Shown here: one piece after another, positions 11,931 to 22,973 of the stretch
How the letters are laid out: each line of letters starts with the position of its first letter
Position numbering within the stretch: position 1 is the stretch's first letter
Source of the DNA: Adenanthera pavonina
Lineage: Eukaryota; Streptophyta; Magnoliopsida; Fabales; Fabaceae
Length of the DNA stretch: 64,000 bases
NCBI GenBank assembly: GCA_026686845.1
Contig: JAIVEN010000007.1
Location: 30,067,001-30,131,000, forward strand
Direction of reading: 5' to 3'
Position numbers and translations under genes: made by a program
The notes under the pieces: generated by a model
Told to the model about the DNA's origin: nothing
Databases searched by the model: none
The model's input: the letters and a program-made list of their open reading frames with translations, nothing else

Positions 11931-12761
11931 ATAAAGGAATCAAGGTATTTAATTAGCCTCAATTTGGTTGTTCTCTTGCTCCACTTTCTCCGTTCATAAA
12001 CTTTCAATGCAATATATTGATTATTGAAGCCTTGGAGTGGGACTACTTGCCATAAACTTTATTTGGTTGATGCTCAGGACACACGTTCCTAGTGGTAGTA
12101 GGAATAATGGAAGAGGGAGAACCCAACCTCATTCAACTGTCTTGTTTCTTATGCTCTAATTACTGGATATTGTAAGTATAATCACTTTCATTAAATCGCT
12201 CTCATTTTCTTCCTTTGCATTTGCTAGTTTCCTTGTCATGCACTGTCTATGTGTGCCCAAAAAAAAAATGTGGCTGATTGAGCGGTTTGATTTTCAAGTG
12301 TTTCAAATATATTCATTATATATATATTTTGGAAAAGAGCCAAAATAATAATGATTTAAGATTTTCTTTTTTCATTTATTAGTTTTTATTTATAAGATCT
12401 AACCGTGCTTAATATTTGTAATTAATAAAAATTTAATCATAAGTTGTTACTTGGACAATATCTTGGGAATATATCACAATTAAGGAAATTTTTCAAAAAG
12501 GGAGTTTGTTGAGTCAAAATATTTTTAAACTAATTAAATAATAAGAAATGTTTTCCTAAAGGAAAATACTTATTGGTATGCTTTTAATTAGTTTTATATA
12601 TCGTGCATCAATAAAATATCAACTCAGGAAAAGTTTTCTCAAATCCTTATTCGATAAACTTTCAAATTTATTGTAAATTTGTAATTCACACCCTTAAGAA
12701 ATGTTATTGAATAGCTGGGCCTAATCATTTACGTGAGAATAATCATGTTTGATCTTACTTA
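11931..12761 (+). other. Conserved 3' flank of CNL copy 2 with candidate 3'-UTR exon
   Basis: Homologous to the flanks of copies 1 and 3. The stop codon ends at 11930. A possible donor (AATCAAG|GTATTT) is at 11945, a possible acceptor (GATGCTCAG) ends at 12077, and the next possible donor (GGATATT|GTAAGT) is at 12172. This gives a 94-base exon at 12078-12171. An AT-rich conserved tract follows until the LTR-like insertion at 12762. Splicing is inferred and not demonstrated. Confidence 0.5.
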
Positions 12762-14260
12762 TGTGTCCATTTTATACATATAAAATATCCATATTTAAGC
12801 TCTAAATTATATTTAAATATGTTTACATTGGTATATTTTAGCATGATTTGACATATTTTTGTGTTTCATGATGTTATAGGCTCATTTGAAAGCATATGGA
12901 GTAAAAAAGGTTACAAATTGTTCATGTTGAAAAGTTTCAACATCTTCGGTATTTTAATTATAACTCTCACATATGAACTCCGATTGAGGTGATTTAAGAT
13001 TCTTTGGAAAGCTAAGACATAGTTCTACAACTTTTATGTTTTGAGTTTTCCCAAATTCTAACGTTATCATGGTGAAAATTGAACTCAAAATGTCAACACG
13101 AGCTGATGACGTTATGAAGCTAGAGGTGCACTGTCCGTACAACAGTAACCACCCAGCGCCGGGTCAAATCCGTATGGTACCGGGTCAACTCGGATTTTGA
13201 CGTTTTTCAGCAATTTAGAAGCACCCGGCGCCGTGTTAATTGATTTTATGGTTACCCGACGCGGGTCATACAATAGGGTCCGTAGAAACACGTTTTTGAC
13301 GTGTTTTCATGATATTTTGGGTTTTTATGGGCTTCTAAAATTTTTCTATATAAGAATACACGATAGAAACACAATGGGGGATTCAAAAAACGCACTCAGA
13401 AGTCAGGAAACACGGTTTTAAACGCATCTGAGAGCAACTAGAAGCATCTTATAGAGAAAGAGCAAGGAGATTTGGGGAGTATTAGTAATAGATTCATTCT
13501 TCTCTAATATAACTCTGTTTTCTTATTATTTTCATTATGATTTGGGATTTTAGTTTTGATTTGATTTGTATTTCCATGAGTAGTTAAATTTCCCAGTCGG
13601 GGGTAAGGATGTAGCCTGACTGGGATGGATTAGATTTATTTCTCTAGTTAAGACTCTTTGATTTGTTCTTCAATTTATATTTAATTTATCTTTTTATTAT
13701 ATTTATCTCTTTTATTCGTTCGTGTGGATTTTATGCTTGATCACCATAAAATCTAATTAATGGGTAAACTTGATGAACTGAGAAGTGAAGAGTGAACCTA
13801 GATATAGAGAGATAAACATGAATAACTAATCTAGAGATAGAATTAGGAATTCATGGTGATATATATTATAGTTTTCAAGGTTTAATTAGAAAATTTAGTT
13901 GCGCGAGAGAGAATTGAATCATAATTAAATAAGGACTAATTGACCAAGAGGTAATTAGGATACTTTAGAAACAACAGTCACTATAATTATACAGAGTCTA
14001 ACTAAGAAATAAAATCTAATTATCTCATAAGGTGAATCATGATTCCTTGACACTTCTAGAACTGAATCAAACTCAAAATTCATTTTGTTTTCTATTTCTT
14101 TTCTTTTAAATTTGAATCCTCAATTTGATTATCACTTGCTTTTGAGATTAAGAGTTTGGATTGATAAATTTACTACCTTCCTTGGGTTCGACCTTTGAAA
14201 TACTCCAGAGACTTTTTATTACTGCGATCGACTCTGTATACTTGCAGGATATCTCGATCA
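12762..14260 (+). mobile_element. Solo-LTR-like repeat, copy A (about 1.5 kb)
   Basis: Starts TGTGTCCATTTTATA and ends near CTGTATACTTGCAGG...CGATCA. A second, diverged copy is at 58192-59528. The bases just before it (12757-12761, ACTTA) recur just after it (14260-14264), as expected for a 5-bp target duplication with one base shared. The 3' end, with a GACCTTTGAAATACTCCAGAGA-like segment and CTGTATACTTGCA, resembles ends of plant Tat-type gypsy LTRs. No internal protein region is present, so it is probably a solo LTR. It contains unusual GC-rich islands (GCGCCGGGTC, CCCGGCGCC) at 13150-13265. The surrounding CNL 3' flank is continuous in copy 3 without it. Confidence 0.65.
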
Positions 14261-14408
14261 CTTACATTGATTAATTATCTCATGATCTTAATGAAATATA
14301 TTTCTGTCTAAGAATGAGAGACAAGTTCATGTATAATTATACCTGATCTTTCATCCAATTCCTTTCATTCTAACGAACTTGCTTCGTTATTTTCATTCTA
14401 TCTTGCAG

Positions 14409-14520
14409 TCTTTACCTCTCTGCGTGGGGTTTCTGTGTTAAGTGTCAAGGGAAGTGAGGATGTTGCTGCTTCTTTTGGAGGCCACCTTCTACTTCTGTGT
14501 ATTTTGCTGATTAAAGTCTC
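14409..14520 (+). other. Candidate terminal 3'-UTR exon of CNL copy 2
   Basis: After a pyrimidine-rich tract ending in ATCTTGCAG (14408) lies a segment conserved with 35249-35356 (TCTCTGYGTGGGGTTTCTGTG, GGAGGCCACCTTCTACTTC). Conservation of an acceptor-like site plus about 110 bases between two tandem copies suggests a transcribed exon, with no long ORF. RNA evidence would be needed to accept it. Confidence 0.35.
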
Positions 14521-14605
14521 ATTTTTTTTTTACTATCAAATTATATTATTTAATTCAAACCGGTTGTTCTTGCGCATTAGGATTTGTGTTGCACCAATAC
14601 TTTAA

Positions 14606-15004
14606 GAGTCGCTTAGTATACCTCTAGAAAAATAAAATCTCAAGAAGTCTATTTCTCAAAAAGTTAACTTTCAAGAAAGTTCACACTTTATATATTTATT
14701 TAATTTTTTAATTCTTGAAAAATTTAAATTATTTTTTAAAATAAATATGTAATATTTTAGTGTTAAAGATATTAATATCTTTTCATTAAAGAAATTAATT
14801 AAATAATAAAAATATTTTTAATAAAATATCATAAATTATTCAGAAACTAGAACTTCCCGAGGTCCTGCTCGGGAAGTAAAACATCCTAAGTCAAACCAAA
14901 CTTTTCATAAAGTTTCATTTTTTTTTAAACTAAACAATACCTATTGATTTACCTCCCAGGAAGTTCTATTTCTTTCCCCTAGTTATCCCATATTAAACGA
15001 CCCC
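14606..15004. mobile_element. MITE, 399 bp, PIF/Harbinger-like, with TAA target duplication
   Basis: TAA occurs on both sides (14603-14605 and 15005-15007). Imperfect terminal inverted repeats are visible: GAGTCGCTTAGTAT at the left end, and GGGTCGTTTAATAT read from the right end on the other strand. The homologous site after copy 3 (near 35430, CCAATACTTTAAAAG) is empty, which confirms an insertion. Inside, ACTTCCCGAG (14852-14861) and CTCGGGAAGT (14868-14877) form a perfect 10-bp hairpin stem. No ORF is present, so it is non-autonomous. Confidence 0.75.
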
Positions 15005-15006
15005 TA

Positions 15007-15439
15007 AAAGATCAAATGCATGTGTATATATATATTGCATGCGTATTTGAATATAAGATCTTCATAGTACTAGTCTTGATTTGAGTTTTTTTCCCTTTTT
15101 AGAAACATTTTCCTTGATACTCTAGTAATTAATATTTCCTCATACTGAGAAATAAACTGATAAATAGTCCAAGCCTTTCTGTTGGAATAATATTTTTTAA
15201 ATAACTATATCCTTAGTTGGTTAAAGGAACAAAAATGAAAAATCTCTCTTGTTTTAATGACAATAACCAAACCATATTTTAAAGAAACTAATCTTTAAAA
15301 AAAAACTTATGGTTTGTAATAACTAAGTCTTTTTACTTGAGTTCTTGGGCCACCCAACGACCTCTACAAGTTTCAAGGGACATCATTTTCTCACCATTAT
15401 GCCATGAGTGGATTTATTTAATTTTTACTACAGACACAT
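15007..15439. other. CNL downstream flank shared with copy 3
   Basis: Non-coding sequence matching about 35450-35860 (for example GTATTTGAATATAAGATCTTCA and the GTTGGAATAATATTTTT segment). No gene is seen. Confidence 0.6.
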
Positions 15440-16245
15440 ATATCATTTACAACATTTTCAATTTTGTGTAGGTTAGTACAAGACTCTGCCATACCCATGA
15501 TGAAAGAATAGCTGAGAGTGCTATTCAGGTCAAATACTCATGGAAAGCATTTAATTGGTTAGCTTTTAAGCTAATCACAGTCCTCTTTTGGGTGGGTTGA
15601 GCTAAAGAATTCATTAAGCTCAGCAAGAAAGACAGGAGGGGAAAAAAAGAAATATACACCCAACAAGAAGTGGGAGGTCAGCTATGCACATAAAAACAGC
15701 TCTGAATAATGAGCAAGGAAGTGAATAAAAGACACACATGCTTGCTGGAAGCAAATCATTGATATTCTTCAACAGAAATTGCAAATGTAGAGCCATTTCC
15801 TTATAGGGATTGTTAAAGGGAGGTAAAACTGAAACCCTTCCGACTTTATTTGCATGTGTTCTCGATAACCTACATACATATTATCATTTCTCAAATTATA
15901 TCTCACTTAGGTTCCAGAATAAAAGTGAATCAGTAAAAACACAAATTATTTATTTAGATTACATAGGAAATATCAGGAAGAAATTAATGGGAAAGGGTTC
16001 AAGATGCATCCTTTTACTCAGTAAAACCTACAAAGCTTTTGGCACATGTAGGCTTGTTCATATTACTCTTGTTCTTAAAACAGAGAAATTACTCTTGGAC
16101 TTGGAGTTAAGAGAATAACACTCAGTCTTGTCTAGTACTGAAATGAACTTGAGCTTGTCCTTTTCATTCTTACTATCGTTATCTTATGCATGCGAACGTC
16201 GTCTTAATCAAAATTCTACAAGACATGGGTAGAATAAACAGAACT
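15440..16245 (-). pseudogene. Fragment of the EFR3-like gene tail (duplicate 2)
   Basis: Aligns with about 35870-37670 but with a large internal deletion. The sequence runs through the AGCTATGCACATA block (15680), then jumps near 15785 to exon 18 of the EFR3-like gene (AATGTAGAGCCATTTCCTTAT, matching 37270-37353), then continues into intron 17 sequence up to about 16245. The terminal exon is absent and the exon-18 remnant (15785-15872) is short and mutated, so it is non-functional. Together with 6980-7575 it shows that the duplicated block ended inside EFR3 intron 17. Confidence 0.8.
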
Positions 16246-17162
16246 AAACAACTAAATGTCTCAACTTTTTCTTAATTATTTTTTGGAACCTCTAGTTGTA
16301 TTAATATTTCCTCTGGTGTGGTTGTTGAAAAATATCATGATTACAAAAAAAAATCCAACATTTCAAAGATGATTCAAATGTCTACTGATGTTTCGAATGT
16401 CATATATCCTCATAATATTTGAAACATCCGATAATATATAAAATGATTGATCCTTTGTTTTGTAGTATTTGAAGAATGTAGGACAACTTAACGATAAATT
16501 GATTGTGCACTGTCTTTTTCTATGTCTTTTCCTTATTCTTGTTATTCATTATTTACAAAATCTTGTTAAAGAGTAAATTCATTGTTCTTTAAAATTTATT
16601 TAACATACATTTTAAAAAAAAAATGCCTAAATAATTGAAACCACTAGCATAACAACTCCCATAAAACAAGGTTTCACAAAACTTCTCAAACATAAATTCC
16701 CTTATTCAAATTTAAACCACCAATTGCCGAACACCCCATAACTTGAAAGAAAAGAAGAAATTGCATTATCAACCTTAGGCATACATAAAGCCATAGCCAA
16801 CAAAATTTATGAGAAAATAACGAGCTTCTACTGTTACCAATTGAAGCCATAAACTTGCTGTACTGCCTCCCCTGTTTTCGTACAGTAAATAGAAGGGAGA
16901 AAGGAGACATCGCCAGCAATGAAAAGGAAAAGGAAAGGAGACGTTGCAGCACATTGAAAGTAGAAAGTAGTGATGTAGTTAGAAGGCAAGGAAGAAGGAG
17001 GATAGTGTAAGATGAAGTGGGAGGGAGGTAGGGAGCTTGGGTGGGTTTGTGAATATTCAAGAACCCAAAAGTTCCCCCCTTGCCTCTGATATGCCGACCT
17101 AAGAGAAGGAAGAGAGGGTGGTGGGGAATTGACAAAGATACCCAACTCATATAGAGAAAAAG
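16246..17162. other. Unassigned spacer left of the gypsy element
   Basis: No supported gene. Minus-strand open frames of 174-184 codons run here (16686-17388), but they extend into the retrotransposon LTR and have no recognisable domain. AAAAG (17158-17162) directly abuts the LTR and would be its left target-site copy; the right copy has been lost. Confidence 0.4.
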
Positions 17163-17906
17163 TGATAGAAGTATGGTGAACCTTCCAAAAATAAATCTTA
17201 GGCAACTCAAGAACCCAGAGTAATAACCAAAAACAATGAAAGCGACCCAATGTAATTAAGAAACCGAATGAAACATCTAGAGAGAACTCTAGCAACCCCA
17301 AATACAAAATGCTACAAGAGTTGGTTAATTCTCTTGATAAGTTGAATCTATATTCTAGAAAGAACATGAAGAACCCTAACAATCTCACACAAAATTAAAG
17401 AGAGAAATAACTCAATATTATTCAGATCTGATTTGTAAAGTGGCACCATATAGTCTTTAAATAATAATAGAAATTCTAATCGTAATCCTAATAGGATAAG
17501 TGATTCCTTATAGATAAGGCTTATCCTTTTGTTTTTGAATTTTAAATTCAAATTTGAATTAAATCTTAAGTTAGCCTCATAAATACAAGTGAGAACCAAT
17601 CAAAACTGACCTAATCTAATCTGAAAAAAATCAAATAAAAAATAAAATAAAAATTCAAAATAAATTAAAAAGGAATAAATCTAATCCTAAAGTCACATGA
17701 CTCATTATGAAGCACATGACTTCTTTTAATCAAGCTCTTCTATTTGGACTTGGGTTGGACCTTTAAGATCTTCAAATTGGGCCTCTAAATAAATAATCAT
17801 TCATTTTGGATTAGAAGATGACACCATTTGCTTTAAGTCTTTCAAATAGATTGGCTATTTGGGTACATTGGATCTCCATGATTGAGAGTTCACTTGTTCT
17901 TTATCA
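17163..17906 (-). repeat. 3' LTR of the gypsy element (744 bp)
   Basis: On the minus strand it begins TGATAAAG (17906) and ends CTTCTATCA (17163), so it has TG...CA ends within a 5-bp inverted TGATA/TATCA terminus. About 17163-17618 aligns with 27776-27815 plus 30211-30638, the 5' LTR. It contains an A/T-rich stretch around 17600-17700. Confidence 0.85.
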
Positions 17907-17919
17907 TTCCTTTCCTCCT
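17907..17919 (-). other. Polypurine tract of the gypsy element
   Basis: On the minus strand the sequence AGGAGGAAAGGAA directly precedes the 3' LTR start TGATAAAG. This is the expected position and composition for the plus-strand primer of reverse transcription. Confidence 0.75.
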
Positions 17920-18487
17920 AAAAAGGATTCATCCTCGAATCTGCAGCATCAAACAAGGACAAGTTTGAAACATTGAAAGTAGCACTAACATTGCCATAGG
18001 AACTAGGCAAGTCAATCTTGTGGGCATTATCATTAATCATTTCTAGGACTTGAAAAGGACCATCTTCTCTCAGTTGCAGCTTAGATTTCCTTTGCCCTAG
18101 AAACCTTTCCTTTCTCAAGTGTACCCAAACCCAATCTCCAGGGTTGAATACAACTCGCCTTCAGCATTTGTTTGCTTGCTGAGCATATTGTTCATTCCTC
18201 CTTTCTATATTGGCTTGAACTTTAGCATGAAGTTTCTGCACAAACTTAACTTTTTCCTTGCCATCAAGGTTAGTTCTTTCATACATAGGTAAAGGTAGAT
18301 CTAAGGGAGTCAAAGAATTAAATCCATACATAATCTCGAAGGGAGAATAAGATACATTGGAATGAACAACTCTATTGTATGCAAATTTAATATGAGACAA
18401 GCAACTCTCCCAGTTTTTCAAATTCTTCTGAATGATTGCACGCAATAAAGTAGTGAGTGTCCTATTTACTACTTCTGTTTGTTCATT
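17918..18487 (-). pseudogene. Gypsy integrase C-terminal part
   Basis: Continuation of integrase after the solo LTR insertion. The first residues (NEQTEVVNRTL) contain the catalytic glutamate of the DDE triad. Then come FAYNRVVHSNVSYSPFEIMYG, a motif typical of gypsy integrases, and GPFQVLEMINDNAHKIDLP near the end of pol. The ORF breaks near 18119-18160, and pol ends at TAG 17918-17920. No complete chromodomain was recognised. Confidence 0.85.
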
Positions 18488-21400
18488 TGTGAACACCGTA
18501 TTTTGTCCGGGCTTTATACATAAAAGTTAAAAAGAAGAAAAAAAAACAAAATAATAATAATAAATATAGATAAAAAAAATAATAACAACAAATTATGAAA
18601 ATTAGAGAAAAAATAATAAATAAAAATGATAAAATGATAAAATAAAAATAAAATAACATAAAAATTAATCAAGCTAATTAAAAGGATTAATTAAAAAAAA
18701 CCTAAAAATAAAGAGAGAAAAAGAAGCATTGGAGTTAGGATTGCTGATGGTCCAAATTCTTTTCCCAAACCCAAAACTTTGGGCAAAAATTCGGCCCAAA
18801 ACCAAAGACCAAAAAAAAAATTTAATTAAAAATTAAAAAATTAATATTATTATTTAGAAAATTAAATTAAATTAAAATCAAGGCCTAAATAAAAACTTTG
18901 AGCCAAATTGGGCCCAAAACTAAAAAAAAAAATTCAGAGCCTTTCAAAAAAAAATAGAGGGAAGACTACATTGGGCTGAAATGATTTCAGCTCAATGTGT
19001 CACGAGCCCAATTAAGGGCTCGTGGACTGGACCCAAGGGCGTTGCCCTAAGGTCCAGGGAAGAGCCCTTAGGGCAAGTGGGAACCATGAAGAAAAGAAAA
19101 ACAGAGGGTAGCCGCGAAACACCGAGGAGAGCGCAAGCGTGAGAAAAAGGAGAGAGAAGGAGAGAGACACACAGAGGAAAGGAGTCCACGGCTGAGGAAA
19201 AAAGGAGGAGGGCTCGGAGGAATAAGCGAAGGCAGAAACTGAGGGAGCCTCGGTGGAGACTGAACCGCGGGACAGAGGGAGCTAGGGCTGAGGACGCGAG
19301 GCACGGGGAAGCAGAGAATCGCGAAGAAGAAAATAAAGGAAGGGGGCCGAGAGGAAGGAGACCGAGAGCAGGAGACTCGGATAAGGAAGGCACAGAGGGG
19401 AATGGCCGTGGAGATGAGAGGGAGCTAAGGTGGCCGCGGGAGAAAAAGGAAGGAAACCGTGTGAGTGAGATCTGGGAGATGAAGAGGGCAGAGGGAGCCA
19501 TGGAGTAGACCGACAGGAGAGGAAAAAATAGAGGGTAACACCGTGGAGCCGTGGTGGAGTCGAGGAGGAAACTGAGGAAGATGAAGACACGAAGGTGAGG
19601 AGCCTGAGCTAGAAGAGGCAGCGGAGACTGGACGAGACTTAGAAGCTGAGATCAGAAACAGGGAGCCGTGGATGCCCGTGAGGAAGCTGAAATAGAGTGA
19701 GCCAGGGAAGAGGCAGCCGTGAGGTTAAGGGAGTATAAACAAAGGAGAGGACGAGCAGAACGAAGGTGGGAGTTGAGTTTGAGGAAAAGAGGCATCATGA
19801 AACCCTGGAGGTAATTTCTTGATTCTGAGATTCCTTTCCATACGAATCCTTAGGTAGATTTGGCTTGTCTATTATTCTCTTGCTGGTTCTCTGTTTCATT
19901 TTGATCAGTTTGGTTGCCGGTTAGATTTTACATCTTGCTTATACTGTCATTGATTAGTGATCTGCCTTCAGAAAGCTAATTTGTGTTAAGTGTTCTTCTG
20001 ATATATGCCATTATGGGTGCCCTGTTTCTGGTTGCTGCATCTGAGATGTGATGAATTCACTAGTTTGGTTGGTATACTGGAGAAGCTCTGTTTTATTACC
20101 AGTAGTTATCCTAGGGTTTGCCGTGTTATTTCTCGATATTATTGAGTTTGGTGAGATTATACCTTGCTCTCTGTTCTTGGGTTTGGCATTGTGGGGTTGT
20201 TTTTGTTTGTGTTTGATTGGAGTTTAAGTTTGGAATATGTTTGTGATGCCGAGTCCTGTGTTAGCTTGAGGTGGTTACCATGAGTTGTAATGATGCGTTG
20301 TATTTGATTTAGATTACCATCTGAGTATGAATTGGTCAAATCCACTTTGAATAATTGTTGTGACTCAGATATCGTAAGTACCATCGTTTGTATTCTGGTG
20401 TCAAATATGTGCATACCTTGTTGGATAACATGCTGTATTGTAGACCTAGATGCGTTAAGGAAAATAGATGCTGGGTTTATCTTACCATGAGTCAAGTTCA
20501 ATTCTTGATAAGTTTTATCTTACATAGATATATAAAAGTTTCCAAAGTTTTTGACCATGCATATATCTTTTAAGAATGATCGTGACTTGATTTTATAAGT
20601 GAATGCTTTCTTATTCCTCTTGCTGGTTGTGACCCATAGAATAATACATGAGAGTTCAATGGGAAGTATGACACATGTATAACAAATGGAAAAAATTAAA
20701 TCAAGTTTGCTTGTGATTTCTCTTATTTTATGGCCCAATGTGATTAGCCTAATAGGAGAATTGTATAGCTCGCGCATTTCTTTTCTCTAAGCCCATTCAC
20801 TTCTCAATGGTCACAAGATTCTGGTTTTTGTATTGAGTTTAGGCTTGGCAAATATGATTTTTGTAACTTGATATGGAGTTATTTGTTTTTAAGAAAAGCT
20901 TGCATATTAAGGATTTCTCACTTGAAAGCTTGATCTCACATAACGGATTAAAAGTATCTCGTGTGCTCATATGTTTGCATAACGGATTGCTTCTGATTAG
21001 CATGTGATATTTGTTCTTTAAAAGCAATTACCTTGTTTCCTTCTGCCCCAAAATTTAAGATGAATAATCCTGTTTTATCTTTTTTCGAGCCATATGGGAG
21101 CATATACCAAGTTTGGGAGAAATCGAGGCCATTGCCACCAAGCCAAGTAGGGGAAGTGGAAGCTATCAACTTTGAGGTAAAGGAAAAGAAAATGAAGAGA
21201 CTAGAGTTTGCATCTTTTCATCTCATGGTTGGGTGCAAATTGTTTGAATTTGCGCTAGCACACACCCTGATAAATTGTATTTGGTTGTTATGTTTTGTTG
21301 TTTTTATTTCTGATTTTGGTTTTTATTTGATCATGAATGTTTCTTCTTTCCGCCTTTAGAGTTTGCTACGATGGACCAATTCTCCGTGTGCCTATAGAGT

Positions 21401-22973
21401 GTCAGTCAATTATACCATGAGTGAGGAGTTGCCATGGTATAAACGTTGGCTAAATCTTATTTTTATTTTATTTTATTTATTTATTTATTATTATTTTTTT
21501 ATACATTTATGAGTACCAATGGTTTTTTTTATAAAAATAAATGATTCAATGAGAGTCCTTTATTTCAAATTTTTATTTTTTCCTTTATGTTTTGAGTGGT
21601 AACACCGTGGACATTTAGGTGTTAATTAGCGAGCTGTGAGTGATAAAGTCACCACAGATCCTGATTAGTTCTTTTTCTAAAAAAAAATAAATAAATAAAA
21701 ATAAACAATATACATATATATATAAGTCATATTTTTAAATTCTTTTTATCACTTTTATTCTTATAAAAATGCGTCACCATGGTCATATTTATTAAAATAA
21801 AAATGATTTATGTAAATTTTATTTTTCCAATTTTATCTCTTAAGCCGGTTACTTTTCTACTCCGAGTGGTAACACCGGGGACATTTAAGTATTAATCAGC
21901 AATTTGTGAGTGATAAAGTCGCCACATATGCTGATTATTTTTCTTCAAAATATGTATGTAATAATCACATTTTTGAATTCTTTATAATAAAAATAATAAT
22001 AATAATTATTATTATTTGTTCAAAAAATTTATTTGTTTTCATTCGAACTCTTCTTATGCCTTTTGTCTTGAGTAACACTACCGTGGATATTTAGGTATCA
22101 ATTGGTATATTGTGAGTGATAAAGTCACCACATGAGCCAATTGATTTTATTTTATGAAAATAAAATTGTTTTCAAATATTTCTTTTTCAAATCAAAATAA
22201 AAATGTTCAAAATCACACATAATTTTAATCATATTTTTTAAATTGAGGAAAAATATATCTCCTCTTTTATAAATTGATTAAATAAAAAATAAATAAATGA
22301 AAAGAGTAAATAATGGGAATTAATTTGTCTTTTACAAATTAAAACACACCAACCAATTCTAAAAATTGTTTTCTTTGTGGAAGGACAAATTATTTTCTAT
22401 AAACCTATCTTTTCAAAGAATATAAAAAAATAAAAAAAAATACCAACCCAGTGACACGCATTTCTAGTCCGAACTACGTCGACTTTGATCCCTATCGCAG
22501 GGTACGTAGGCTCCAGACTCTCATTCTGGGTCAAGTTCACTCTTGTAAATAAATAATATTTTCCTCTTAATTTATTTTCCCCAACTTTTCATACTTTCAT
22601 TTTATTCTTTATTTTCATTTTTACATTTTTCTTATATTTATTTTCACATATGAATGATAAAAGGGCAATCAAAATAAATTAGTAAAAAGTCATAAAAATT
22701 GCATGATCAACCTAAGGTAACCGTTCTTAGGAACGGGTATTGTGGGGGTGCCTAACACCTTCCCCACTCACAATCGTACTCCCGAACCCAACTCTGATTC
22801 ACAGACCATCCTTATCCTTTTTGTTTTTTTGATCCGGTTTTCCAAAATTTCCCTCAAAATTTTGGTGGCGACTCCCTCCGAAACCGGCCTACCGCCGTGC
22901 GGCCCGGTTTCACCCCTTTTTTCTTTTTTATCTCATTTCCCGTGCCATCCGCGTCGCATCTCCGGGTGTGACA
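18488..22973 (+). mobile_element. Solo LTR, 4,486 bp, Ogre/Tat-like, inserted in gypsy integrase
   Basis: Begins TGTGAACACCG (18488) and ends GGTGTGACA (22973), flanked by perfect TCATT repeats (18483-18487 and 22974-22978). Removing it brings together the integrase coding parts ending in HPHTN and starting in NEQTEVV. Near its right end are sequences I recognise from long LTRs of Tat/Ogre gypsy elements: ACTACGTCGACTTTGATCCC, GGGTACGTAGGC, CCTAACACCTTCCCC and GGTGGCGACTCC. It has no internal gag-pol, so it is a solo LTR formed by LTR-LTR recombination. It is very long for an LTR but within the known range of that lineage. Its sense strand appears to be plus, opposite to the host element. A purine-rich segment (19010-19800) is markedly GC-richer than its surroundings. 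Confidence 0.85.
21594..22143 (+). repeat. Three diverged copies of a ~70-bp repeat inside the solo LTR
   Basis: Units at 21594-21667, 21864-21937 and 22069-22143 share GAGTGGTAACACCG.GGACATTTA.GT.TTAAT.AGC...TGTGAGTGATAAAGTC.CCAC and then TGATTA or similar. Spacers are AT-rich and unrelated in length. It looks like an ancient internal triplication within the LTR. Confidence 0.8.

Noticed and set aside
16686..17388. Minus-strand ORFs of 174 and 184 codons
   Set aside because: They overlap in two frames, run into the gypsy LTR and show no family motif.
18992..19590. Three overlapping minus-strand ORFs of 78-169 codons, Ser/Pro/Leu-rich
   Set aside because: They mirror the purine-rich strand of the solo LTR, overlap in different frames and have no recognisable domain.
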